Shown piece after piece: positions 32,171 to 42,100 of a DNA stretch of 49,731 nt. The translations under genes were made by a program, and so were the position numbers. The stretch is from NCBI GenBank assembly GCA_000277445.1, contig AJWJ01000123.1:1-49731 (forward strand), in the 5' to 3' direction. The DNA comes from Polysphondylium violaceum. Taxonomy: Eukaryota; Evosea; Eumycetozoa; Dictyosteliales; Dictyosteliaceae. How positions within the stretch are numbered: position 1 is the stretch's first letter; every line of letters starts with the position of its first letter. Under the pieces are notes generated by a model. It searched no databases. It had not been told where the DNA came from and worked only from the letters and a program-made list of their open reading frames with translations.

Positions 32171-32813
32171 TTAAATCATATTTTTTGGCATGGCCATTCC
32201 TAATTTAACTTCCATGGTAGAGTGTAAAGAAGGTAATGGAGTTTCAGAGTTCATTGGATCAGCAAGGAAATCTTCAAAATCAAAATCTTCATCTAAACCT
32301 AAAACTGTTTCTAAACCGATCATTGAACTTTGTAAAGTAGGTAATCTTTTAAATTGTGAGTAAATTTGTTTTTCAATATCATTAGCCATGGTAACTTGTT
32401 TACCAAATACATTTGAAACTGCAAAATTCTTTAATCTAGCATCTGTTCTACCATTCTATTATTATTATTGTTATTATTATCATAATTATTATTATTATTA
32501 AGTAAATTAAACTATTATTAATATAATTTGAAACATAAATAAAACTATGTTGTAATATCAACACTATGTGTACTACAACACTGAATAATGATTGTGATAT
32601 ATACATCTAATGTAATACTTTGTACTGGATGAACTAAACTCTTAACATTGCTGTCTGAATTGGTGAATTGTGGTAATTCTAAATCTTTTTTATAAACTCT
32701 TTCCTTTAATTATAAAAGTAGTACATATGTTAATATATTTTTCTCAAAAGAGTTGAGCACTCTATAGATATATGATTATTGTTGTTATTCTTATATTACT
32801 GCTACCATACCAT
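32171..32813 (-). CDS. Proteasome maturation protein POMP/UMP1
   Basis: Assembly chaperone of the 20S proteasome, degraded as its first substrate. Proposed exons are 32813..32811 (just ATG), 32703..32605 and 32455..32171, with introns of 107 nt (GTATGG...AAAG) and 149 nt (GTATAT...AATAG), giving 128 aa against 141 in human. Diagnostic text is [19 protein letters not shown] followed by [12 protein letters not shown] and MEVKLGM. It parallels human VQRLPFLSSSNLSLD, FEDILNDPSQSE and MVEYKLGLL. Exon 2 supplies [12 protein letters not shown], similar to the human HPLELSEKNF region. Exon 3 alone would start at an internal ATG (32389) and lose half the protein. The ATG-only first exon is inferred from phase 0 splice sites; exons 2 and 3 are well supported. 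Confidence 0.85.
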
Positions 32814-33568
32814 TATAAAATCTGTGTATAATATATAAAAATGTAAAATAAAGTATGTACAGGATAATAACAATAACAATAAAATGAAATGAAATGATTG
32901 ATGAAAATTTTCTTTTTATTTGTTTTTTTTTTTTTTTTAATTATTTTTTTTTTTTTTTTGTTGATCTTCACACTCCCAACACACCTCATAAATGAATTGA
33001 ATCATTACATCAATGTATGTTTTATTCATGTTCAATTATTAATAATTGGACTCTATTGATGGTTTAATATATATATATATATATATGTATATATTATATT
33101 ATGTATCCAAGCTTGGATGAGCAAATATAACAATAGTCCATATATTTCAGCACAGTTTAGATATGGATCTAAATATATGATGATGGGAAATTTAAAACTA
33201 TTACATTCGTAGATTCGTTTATCATTCAGAAGAATCAATTAATTTTCTCAACCGAATAAAAGATGAGTATGTTCTCGGAGGTCTATTTATGAATTGGTCT
33301 GACATATCGTTTAAAATGTCATTTGATTTACTCGATCCTTAATCATTCGATTATATTGTATATTATTTGTTTGAATATGAATATGTGTAAATAAGTGCGA
33401 AAAATCGCAAATTTTGCTACCTTATTGATTGAATCGAACTTCTGTTTTTTGCATTTTTTTGTTTTTTTATTTTTCATTTTTGATGATTTTTTTTTTTGCC
33501 TGTTGACCCAAATCACGCAGCCATTGATCATATTATAGTTATTACATACATATTAGAATATATAAAAG
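32814..33568. other. Spacer between divergent genes with a coding relic
   Basis: It contains T runs at about 32922-32960, an (AT)n stretch at about 33067-33086, a probable decayed coding fragment (33102-33342, listed separately) and a T-rich stretch (about 33440-33500). No intact gene is seen. Confidence 0.5.
33102..33342 (+). pseudogene. Decayed coding fragment, family unknown
   Basis: Two overlapping plus-strand frames have coding-like composition in a homopolymer-free patch. Frame A reads QAWMSKYNNSPYISAQFRYG... and ends at a stop at 33210. Frame A+1 (from 33202) reads RFVYHSEESINFLNRIKDEY then VLGGLFMNWSDISFKMSFDL, ending at 33342. The frames overlap by about 10 nt, as expected for one old host gene split by a frameshift. 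There is no start codon with a proper leader and no recognisable domain. It may be a relic of a dictyostelid multigene family; chance is not excluded. Confidence 0.35.
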
Positions 33569-34277
33569 ATGTTTTCTCAATTTGCTAGAAGAACTTTATT
33601 AAACAACAGACTCACCACCAGAGGTCATGGTCACGGTGTAAGTTTTGATTAAGTTTCAGCTCTAAATCAAAAAAAGAAAAAAAGAAACAGAACAAACAAC
33701 ATATTATACAACAGATCTTTTCTTTCGAATCAACATATGATGTAGGATTGATAGTAATTGTAGCAAGATATAGGGTGTGTTTCTAAAGCAAACGAATGAT
33801 GAAACAAGAGAAATGAATTTTTATCGTTTTTTTTACACTTAACGGGTGTGTCAAGGGCTATGGACCCTAGAATACAAAATCGATAGCTTTAGCGAAAATA
33901 CGGTACAATTCATACTCTACACCGGCATCAATATTATCAAACTACACTATAACATATGAAACAAATGATTGGTCATAATAGATACATTGTTCTTGTTCAT
34001 TTTTTTCCATTCAAACACTTTGACTAACAATATCATTTCACATATAAACTTTTAGCACCACGGTCCAGAATACCCAGGTCTCAGTGAAAAAGTCCAATAT
34101 ATGACTTCATTAAGTGTCAAATTAGCTGGTTGTGCTGTTTTCTTTGCCTACCCATTCCTCGTTATGAAATTCCAACAGTAATTATCATTAATACAATATC
34201 TAGATATATGATGTCATTTACTAACCAAATTCATTCAATATAATGAAACTTTTAGTGCCAAGAAAGCTGATGCTTAA
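33569..34277 (+). CDS. Small mitochondrial single-pass membrane protein, possibly a respiratory-chain subunit
   Basis: Three exons, 33569..33637, 34056..34177 and 34256..34277, give 70 aa. Introns are 418 nt (GTAAGT...TTTTAG, unusually long here) and 78 nt (GTAATT...TTTTAG). The N-terminus MFSQFARRTLLNNRLTTRGH is a typical mitochondrial presequence. A His/Gly patch (HGHGHHGPEYPG) and one membrane segment (LAGCAVFFAYPFLVMKF) follow, with a short basic tail AKKADA. Size and layout fit a nuclear-encoded cytochrome c oxidase subunit VII-like or similar small inner-membrane subunit, but I cannot prove which. The exons are too short to be obvious open frames; they were found through splice sites and in-frame joins. 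Confidence 0.7.
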
Positions 34278-34499
34278 AAATTTTAATATAGTATAGATAT
34301 ATTAGCTCCCCAACATGTGTCATAAAAATAAATAAATTTAATATTAAATTAATCAAGTATAAAAAAGTAACAAGTTCAGTTGACATAACACACACATATT
34401 ACAGTATGGTCGCATCGAACCAAACCTCAATTAATACCCAAATACTACTAGCTTTCTTTAGAGTTTCTCTCTTCACTATTTATTTTAAAATAATATTGT

Positions 34500-35048
34500 T
34501 TAAGTATTTATTTTTTGTTTTTTTGTTTTCTTTTGCAAATGTTCATCATCTTCATTATCATCGTTATCATTATCATTATTATTATTTTCTACTCTATCAT
34601 TAAGACTACTAATGTTTGTTTGCACCATTTTTGATTTAATTAAATTAAAATCACTTGAATCAATTTCAAATAGACCTCTTCTGAAAATGGCACCCCATTT
34701 TGAACCTTTACCTTTTGTAAAAGATAGATTATCTAGTAAGGGTTGTATCTCGACATCTTTAAGATCTGGTAGATAAGATACACTTCTTCTATGAGCACTG
34801 AAATTCTCTGACATCTTAAAAAGGTATACATTGTCATCTTTGATTTGACCAATTGCAGTAAAACTCTTTACACTCTCTGACTTCCTATCCATTGTTACTC
34901 GTGGTGAATAATAGATTAACCAATCACCAGGAGATAACTTTGAAATTGGTCCTTTTTTACCATGACACATTTGACATATAGATTCTCTAATTCCATTTTC
35001 AACATGTTGTTTTGAAACAATAGATATCCAATACTTTGTTGTTGCCAT
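34500..35048 (-). CDS. EVE-domain protein (UPF0310/DUF55 type)
   Basis: Single-exon gene of 182 aa, start ATG 35048. The EVE domain (PUA-like fold) fills about residues 5-145. It reads YWISIVSKQHVENGI, CQMCHGKKGPISKLSPGDWL, IYYSPRVTM, KSFTAIGQI, RRSVSYLPD, IQPLLDNLSF, WGAIFRRGLFEI and SDFNLI. This is the order and wording of bacterial UPF0310 proteins (YWI.V.S..HV..G......CHGK..PL..M.PGDW..YYSPR). EVE domains bind modified bases in DNA or RNA. A C-terminal Asn/Asp run and KKTKKQK, a possible nuclear signal, look like host additions. It is convergent with the small mitochondrial-protein gene. The domain is certain; the ligand is unknown. Confidence 0.9.
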   Translation of the reverse strand: MATTKYWISIVSKQHVENGIRESICQMCHGKKGPISKLSPGDWLIYYSPRVTMDRKSESVKSFTAIGQIKDDNVYLFKMSENFSAHRRSVSYLPDLKDVEIQPLLDNLSFTKGKGSKWGAIFRRGLFEIDSSDFNLIKSKMVQTNISSLNDRVENNNNDNDNDDNEDDEHLQKKTKKQKINT

Positions 35049-35721
35049 GCTTTATTATTAATATTACTTAAATGTTTTGAAGAACAACCGTTGTGCTTCT
35101 TTATTTATCGTAAAACAAAAATTCTTGGAAAAAATAAATTAATTGTAAAAAATTAAAACATTTTTGTGAAAATAGGTGAACTTTGGATAGTGAAGGTGAG
35201 GTTTCATGTAACCATAATCTTTTTTCTCCACCAAGCCTACTCTCAGGAGAATCTTTTAAACAATTAATGCATCTCTTATAGCAATTGACACTCTAAATAG
35301 ATAAATCAACAGTGAATAAATTATTTATTTTGTTTCTTTATTTAATAATATCCTTATTTTAATTTTAGTTTAGCCTTGTTTATAAGGTGTTTGAATAAAA
35401 GGGAAAAAAAAAAAAGTTGAATCAAATATTCTTATCATCAAATTTATATATATATATATTAATGTGTTGTAATATCATCATTGTTGGATTTGTATCAATG
35501 TATCAATAAATCTATAATTAATTTAATTAAAGAGTAAATGAAAATGATGGATAATAAACATGATGATTATGATTATGATGATTATGATAATTATGATAAT
35601 TCTAAAAAAGATGAAAACAAACTAAGTACGATTACTAAAGATATATATCAAGTTATATACATTTTTGCACAAAAACAAACATATCCCCCACATTTACAGA
35701 CACACAATAGACACAGTAGTT
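35049..35721. other. Spacer between tandem minus-strand genes
   Basis: Holds the EVE gene promoter side (about 35050-35170, A/T-rich), a more mixed stretch (35175-35300) and GAT/TAT microsatellites (35560-35600). No gene is seen; the plus-strand frame at 35538-35819 is repeat-driven. Confidence 0.45.
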
Positions 35722-36888
35722 TTAAAAGATACTACTACTATTATTATTATTTATATCTAAATCTTCTTCATCATCAGATTTTGATAATAATTGTTTTAAA
35801 ATATCTTCAGCCATTTTAGTACCAGCGATTCTATTTTTAATTTTTTGAAATACTATATCTCTAGATTTAATATCATCACCAAAGGGAGAGAAGCCACAAT
35901 CATCACAGGTACCTATTTGATTGATTGGAATATATTTGGCAATTTCAAGAACTAAGTCACGTACCTCTTCCGGAGATTCCACTCTTGGATCGATCACATT
36001 TATTACGCCAAAAAAGATAATGTCACCAGGCTTGAGGTTCTCTTTGATACACTGAAGGATGGCTACTTTGTTTTTTTCAGCGGCAAATTCGAGATAAAAC
36101 CGCGATAATCTCAATTTGAGCAAAGAGGGTAGCAATAGACGACAATAATCTACATCGGCACTATGGTAACAACGGTCACCGCCTGGGCATGAATGAATAC
36201 CAATTCTGAGTAGATCAGTGACAGAGAATCGATTCAAGAGTCGATTGTTGAGATTTATAAACTTTTTTAACAACTCTCCACTAGGATCGAGTTTGAGAGA
36301 GAGTCTTGCCTCGGTGGCATCGATTTGTACAGTGTCTGCGCCAGCTTCGAGACAACCTCGTATATCTTTTTCCACTTCATTCAACATATCCTCGATAAAT
36401 TGATCTCGAGAATATTTTTCCAATGGATTTGCAGGATAAATAAGTGACATGGCCGACACACTAATCACTGGTTGTTTGATGGCATGTGTGGAACACATTG
36501 CTTTTGCTTTCTTTATATATTCACTTGCATATAATTTATATTTAAATGGGAGGTTCTTTCCTGACAAAACAGGCAATCTTCGTACATGCCCATCCTGAAA
36601 GGGGATGGTGAATCCAGTCTGGTCAGGATCCACCTGATTGGATCCAAATATAGGGTAGGTGATGAAATTGGGTTTCCATTGTTCACCGTCGGTGATAACC
36701 TTTGATCCTGTGCCTATAAAGTCGTGTATTGTGTCTCTTACACTCTGATAATAGACCTCTGTCAATCCATCCTTGTTGAGCTTACCATCATAGTAATCCC
36801 GTATGGCATCCAATAGATATTGAGGTCTGGGTATACTTCCTATTGGTTCACTGGGTATATTGATATCAATAATCCTATTACTGATCAT
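35722..36888 (-). CDS. Stand-alone MetE-like (cobalamin-independent methionine synthase C-domain) protein
   Basis: Single-exon gene of 388 aa, start ATG 36888. It matches the UROD/MetE-like catalytic barrel alone, without the N-terminal MetE half (full MetE is about 750 aa). The start IGSIPRPQYLLDAIRDYY is the family's substrate-side signature. The zinc ligands are in place: His and Cys in GIHSCPGGD (near 230), Glu in RFYLEFA (near 265) and Cys in TCDDCGFSPFG (near 328). VITDGEQ and QIDATEA also fit. Proteins of this kind (YxjG-like) transfer methyl groups to thiols such as homocysteine, but the methyl donor is not clear from sequence. An acidic/Asn tail was probably added in this lineage. 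It could be of bacterial origin. Confidence 0.88.
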   Translation of the reverse strand: MISNRIIDINIPSEPIGSIPRPQYLLDAIRDYYDGKLNKDGLTEVYYQSVRDTIHDFIGTGSKVITDGEQWKPNFITYPIFGSNQVDPDQTGFTIPFQDGHVRRLPVLSGKNLPFKYKLYASEYIKKAKAMCSTHAIKQPVISVSAMSLIYPANPLEKYSRDQFIEDMLNEVEKDIRGCLEAGADTVQIDATEARLSLKLDPSGELLKKFINLNNRLLNRFSVTDLLRIGIHSCPGGDRCYHSADVDYCRLLLPSLLKLRLSRFYLEFAAEKNKVAILQCIKENLKPGDIIFFGVINVIDPRVESPEEVRDLVLEIAKYIPINQIGTCDDCGFSPFGDDIKSRDIVFQKIKNRIAGTKMAEDILKQLLSKSDDEEDLDINNNNSSSIF

Positions 36889-37570
36889 AATAAAACTATA
36901 TTTATCCTCCTATTTTTACCTTTATTGATTGAGTATTTTTTGATTCAATAAATGGGATTTTTTTAGGTTTTTTTTTTTAGAGATATTTTTTTTTAGATAT
37001 TATGATTAATTTTATAGTAAAGAGGAATCGATAGGTCGAAAATAGTAGAATGAATGTGAATAATGGAAAAAGTTGTTGTATTAATATAAATACTAGAGTA
37101 TGGTGATATGTGATTTGACAATTATGTATATATATATTTAAAATGAAATGTTTAATAAGCTGCTGATTGAGTTATATTGAGTGGGTGTGTCAGTTTGTTG
37201 TGTGTATTTATTGTTTTTGATAGAGGAGAGTTGGTGCTATGTTGATAGAGAAAGATAGGGTGGGTGTGGGAGTGTGTCTTGGTGATGGTGATGGTAGAGA
37301 GTAGTTTTTATTGTTGGTTTTGCCTTGTTTGTTCTGTTGCTTTTTTGGGTTTTTTTTTTTAATGTTTTTAATAATAAATATAGTAGTTGACAAGTTACTT
37401 CTCTCTATACTCTTTCACCAAAACACATTATTTGTCATAAAAAAAAATAAATAATAGAAAAAAATACCCAAAAAAAAAATTAAATAAACAAAACATCAAA
37501 TCAGTATAACACCAGTAGATTCGAATGTAAGTACTTGTTTAGGTGTATTGTTTTATTTTTTTTTTATTTA

Positions 37571-37593
37571 TTTTTTTTTTTTTTTTTTTTTTT
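37571..37593. repeat. Poly(T) tract of 23
   Basis: Uninterrupted homopolymer inside the 2.25-kb spacer, between two TG-rich tracts. Confidence 0.9.
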
Positions 37594-38868
37594 GTTTTGA
37601 TGGATGAATAGGTTCGTCGAGTATATGATGTGTGTGTGAGTGTGGTGTTTGGGTGAGTGTGGGAGTGTGTGAATGTATCAATTTTGTCTTTTATCAATGT
37701 GAATGTCAATATTATTAGGCTTGGAGGGTTGTTTTTTTTTGAGTGGGAGGGTGAGTATTTTGATACACAATATACTAAGATATAAAAAATCTTATCTTTT
37801 TTGTTTGTAACAAAATTTAGAGAAAAATATATAAAAAAAGGGAAAAAAAAAAAAATAAAAACAAAAAAACAAAAACAAAAATAAGCAATTTCAATGATAA
37901 ATTAATTAATTAATTGGCTCTCTACATACATAGAACTCACCTCAAGTTTTTAACTAAAAGAAGATAAATTGATTAAATGAATTTCTTATTTGGTCTGGTC
38001 TCAGTGTGATGATGGACAAAAAAGAAAAAAAAAAAAAAAGAAAAAAAAAAAAAAAAAACAAAAAAAAAAATAAATGTGCATAAACAAATAACAAAGATAT
38101 TTTGATGTTTTATTCACTTTCAATTTTTATCATTTTTCTTATCTCCATTTAGAGTGTAAAGGTGCTAGCATTCGGGATGTGGGTTGGTGAGTTTTGTGAT
38201 TTGATCAATTGACATAAAAATGCTTTTGATGATAAATCAGATGACGATATGAGGGAGGCTCACGAATTTTTCAAAAAAGATATTTTTAGAAAAAAGCAGG
38301 GCGCGAGAGTAAAATGGCATTTTATCTAGTTTTTTTTTTTTTTAAATTTTCAAAAAAACTAAATATCTCCTTTTTTGCCCAAGGAATGGTTGGTGTGATC
38401 AACCACATTATGAATGAATTAGTCACACTATAACATTTTGAATGAGTACGAATTTGAGTAGAGCTCAGCGCATTTATCTATGGTCTTTATTGTTGGGTTT
38501 CGAGTTATTCTATTTTTATTATAATTATTTTATTTTTATCTAAGTATATTAAAGAAGATACATACTAATAGTTGTTCTTGATAAATAAATATTAGAAAAG
38601 CATGACGTTTTGTGACCGAATACAACACTAAAGATAAAGCTTTTCCACATCGAAAACGGCCAGTCACCTTTATTGGGCATTAATAAAAAGTCAAAAATCT
38701 TCTAACTCACCTTCACCCCCCAATTTACTATTTTAGAAATTTTTTTTTTTTTTTTCTTGAGATGCAATTGGTTTCTCAAAAGATTAAAAAAAAAATGTTG
38801 TTATCATATGTGAAAAATGCTCTAAAGTAGACCCACTTTTTTTAAAAAAAAGTAAAAGAAGAGTGTTT

Positions 38869-38886
38869 GTGTGTGTGTGTGTGTGT
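38869..38886. repeat. (GT)9 microsatellite
   Basis: Eighteen nt of perfect GT repeat, about 255 bp upstream of the reductase gene. Confidence 0.9.
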
Positions 38887-39017
38887 ATACGAGAAAGTGA
38901 GCTACTAAGTATGCCATACATATGTATGTGTTGTTGTTGTTGTTGTAGTTGTTGTTTATCTGTATATTAAACCTTTCTCCATCTTTAATTTTTTAAATTT
39001 TTTTTAAATTCGAACCT

Positions 39018-39045
39018 TCTTTGGATAGAATTTATTATCCAAAGA
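39018..39045. repeat. Perfect 10-bp hairpin upstream of reductase gene
   Basis: Arms TCTTTGGATA (39018-39027) and TATCCAAAGA (39036-39045) with an 8-nt loop. It ends 96 bp before ATG 39142, in the promoter or 5' UTR. Confidence 0.7.
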
Positions 39046-39141
39046 TATAATTTAAAAAAGTTTAAATATTTGTTTTTATAAAACAACAACACCATACACA
39101 TACAATATAAATAAATATAAAACTAAAAAATAGATAAGCCA

Positions 39142-42100
39142 ATGATAGAGTCTAGTGAAATCCATTGTTTAAAGTGCTCAACTCCAATTTATTATACAAG
39201 AGATGGGGTATATCGTCTTCAATGTGTTGAATGTAGAAAGCTAAGTGTGTGCCAATCATGTTATGAATTGGATTGTTTATACTACCATATACCCCAGTCC
39301 CAACACATTCCATACACCTACAGTAAGCCACTTTTGGACTCTTATGTTCCTATTGAACATAGTTGTAAATCAATTCCTCTTCCTCATGAGTACACTCGAG
39401 AGAAATGTTTGTATTCATTATGGATTGGCTGTCAATAGTGATTGTTATTACATTGGATATATTAATACTTCTATTTTTAAAATAACAGATTTAACAACAG
39501 AATATTACAAAACTAGAGGAACATCGATTTATTCAGTGTTTAAAAATGCATTCAACTCTTTTCCAGAGAGAAGATGTTTGGGATATAAAAATCCAGAGTC
39601 TTCAATTTATTCTTGGTTAAGTTATCAAACAGTTCATGAACTTAGCAACAATTTAGCAAGCGCTCTTAGTCATTTTATTAGCCCCAAAGAAGCAGTCGGT
39701 ATCTTTTCAGAGAACAGTATTCCTTGGTATGTGATTGACTTTGCCATCACATGGAATAGATATGTTTTGGTTCCAATTCATTACACCTATGGTTCTGGTA
39801 ATACCAGAGATGTATTATTAAATTCAAGTGCTTCCTGTGTTGCTGTTTCAAAGAAAAACTTTTCAACCATTGTACAATGTCTAAATGAAAGCCAAGATAC
39901 TTTATCGGTCAGAATGGTGATACATATAGATTCAGATCCTGATCAATCACTTGTGGACCAGTTGCCAAAGAATATCATTTTTAAAACCTATCAAGAATTG
40001 ATAGAGTTTGGAAAAACAAATGCACCATTGTTTCCTCAAGGTCCTAGAGAACCAACAGATCTATCTAATCTTTCATACACTTCAGGAAGTACCGGTGTTC
40101 CCAAGGGTGTAATGTTTAGAGATCAAGAATACTATGAATGGATTAAACCATTCTGTATTCATTATCCATATGTAGTTTTAAATCATGGCCCCATGAGTCA
40201 TGCTGAGCGTGGATTTATGTTGCAATTTTTAACCATTGGTGCTGCTGTGGGTGTATTTACAGATTCATATGATAAAATGTTTGACAATATGGCTATTCTC
40301 CAACCACATCTTTTACATGGTGTTCCAAGAGTATTCAGTATACTATATGGTCAGTATGAAGCTGAAGTATTTGAATTTAAAAAACAAAATCCCAATATCT
40401 CCGATGAAGAAATAGATAAAGTTTTAATACCAAAATATAGATCAGTCCCAGGTGAAAGAGTAATAATTGCAGGAGGTGGCGCTGCTCCATTCCCAGCTAA
40501 TCAAGAGAGTTTTATTAGAAAATGCTGGCCAAATTTTTATGAAGTATATGGCTCTACAGAGATGAGTATGATATCTAAAAATTCAAGGTTTTTAGATCAT
40601 GTAGATTTTAAATTAATAGATGTTCCTGAGTTGGGCTTTTTCACTACCGATAAACCATATCCAAGGGGAGAGGTGTTATTAAAATCCCCAACCAAGGCTT
40701 TTGGGTACTATAAAAATACTTCAGATGATAGCTTTCAGGATGATGGTTACTTTAAATCTGGTGATGTTGTGGAGCTCAGGGATGAAAGAACAATAAAAAT
40801 CATTGCAAGAAGAAAGATGGCATTTAAGTTGTCAAATGGTGAATTTGTCTCTCCTCAAACGTTGGAAACCAATTTCTTGTCTCAACAATTTATTCAACAT
40901 ATTATGATATATGGAGATATTTTAAAAACTTTTCTCGTCGCCATCGTTATTCCCTCTGAAGAGGCTAAAAAGAAATATCCAGATATTAAAAATAACAAAG
41001 AATATTACTCTGACCTCAATGAATTTTTTAAATCTGTGGCAAAGAAAAATAGATTATTATCATATGAAGTCCCTTTTTCTTCTTTTATAGACGACACTGA
41101 ATGGTCCATCGCATCTAATCATATGTTGGCCACTGGAAAATATAATAGAAGTTTTATTCAAAAAGCCTATAAAACTGAAATTGATAAACTCTATTCAAAT
41201 ATTGATCAAACTCAACGTTCCCTCAGAGATCCCAAAGCATTGGATGAGTATTTAAGAGACCTCTTAAAGATCCCCAGTGACCAACCAATTGATTATTCAA
41301 CAGTTTCATTTTCTCAAATTGGAGGTGATTCTCTAAGTGCTGTAAAGTTGTCGACTCTTTTAAAAAATATTAATATTAATATCTCTGCCACTAGTTTATT
41401 GAATCAAGATGTCAAATTATCTGCATTAAATGAGATTATCTCTTCAAACGATAGTGATAATATATCAAATACCACTGCCCTCACTACTGCCAAAAGTAAT
41501 GTAGATTTTGAAAAAGAGATTGAATTGGACAAAGATTTCTTTGAATTGTATGACCGTCTCCCCCTTAAACAAGTTGAGGAAAAAGAGAGATACAATGTAT
41601 TCCTTACAGGGTGCACAGGCTTTTTAGGGGCCTTCCTTTTAAAAGAACTCTTGACAAATACTCTATATGATAAAGTTTATTGTCATCTTAGAAACAAAAA
41701 AGAATCTGAAGCCAAACAATATCTAAAGAGTATATTTAACAAGAGTAAAATATCATTCAACGATTGTGATCTCGATAGGGTTATTCCTATTATTGGTGAT
41801 TTAGGTAAACCAAAATTTGGTATGGATGTCGAACAATTCAATGAGTTGGCAGATAAAATTGATATGGTCATTCATAATGGTGCAACAGTAAACATGGTCT
41901 TCCCTTATCCAAATTTAAAAAAGACAAATGTAGACTCGACTAAAGATGCTATTCGTTTGGCCTTGACTGGTCAAAGATTAAAAAAATTGGTTTATATTTC
42001 AACTATTGGTGTCTTTTTAGACCGATCCGTTGAAGGAATTGATACAAAGATCAATGACTATACTCAACCTTCACTCAATGTTGCCAATGTAAACAATGGA

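Larger units (their letters stand above)
36889..39141. other. 2.25-kb spacer between divergent genes
   Basis: No protein gene seen. It holds TG-rich tracts (about 37170-37300 and 37620-37690), T23 at 37571-37593, A-rich blocks (about 37840-37870 and 38020-38072), (GT)9 at 38869-38886 and GTT repeats at about 38930-38955. More mixed stretches at about 38160-38330 and 38600-38720 could carry untranslated RNA. A perfect hairpin lies at 39018-39045. Confidence 0.5.

Noticed and set aside
33053-33238. Minus-strand frame over the decayed fragment
   Set aside because: Starts in non-repeat DNA but runs into an (AT)n tract coding for Ile/Tyr; the plus-strand reading is more protein-like.
35538-35819. 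Asp/Tyr-rich plus-strand frame
   Set aside because: Driven by GAT/TAT microsatellites and overlapping the MetE-like gene's 3' end in antisense.
39005-39020. GGTTCGAA-like text (minus strand) as a tRNA T-loop
   Set aside because: No flanking T-stem, anticodon stem or acceptor stem; the surrounding DNA is A/T runs plus an unrelated hairpin.
39245-39488. Separate long frame starting inside the ZZ exon
   Set aside because: It starts at a non-ATG codon in another frame of the ZZ coding region, and its start is intronic after the GTTTGT/ACAG splice that fuses both parts in frame.
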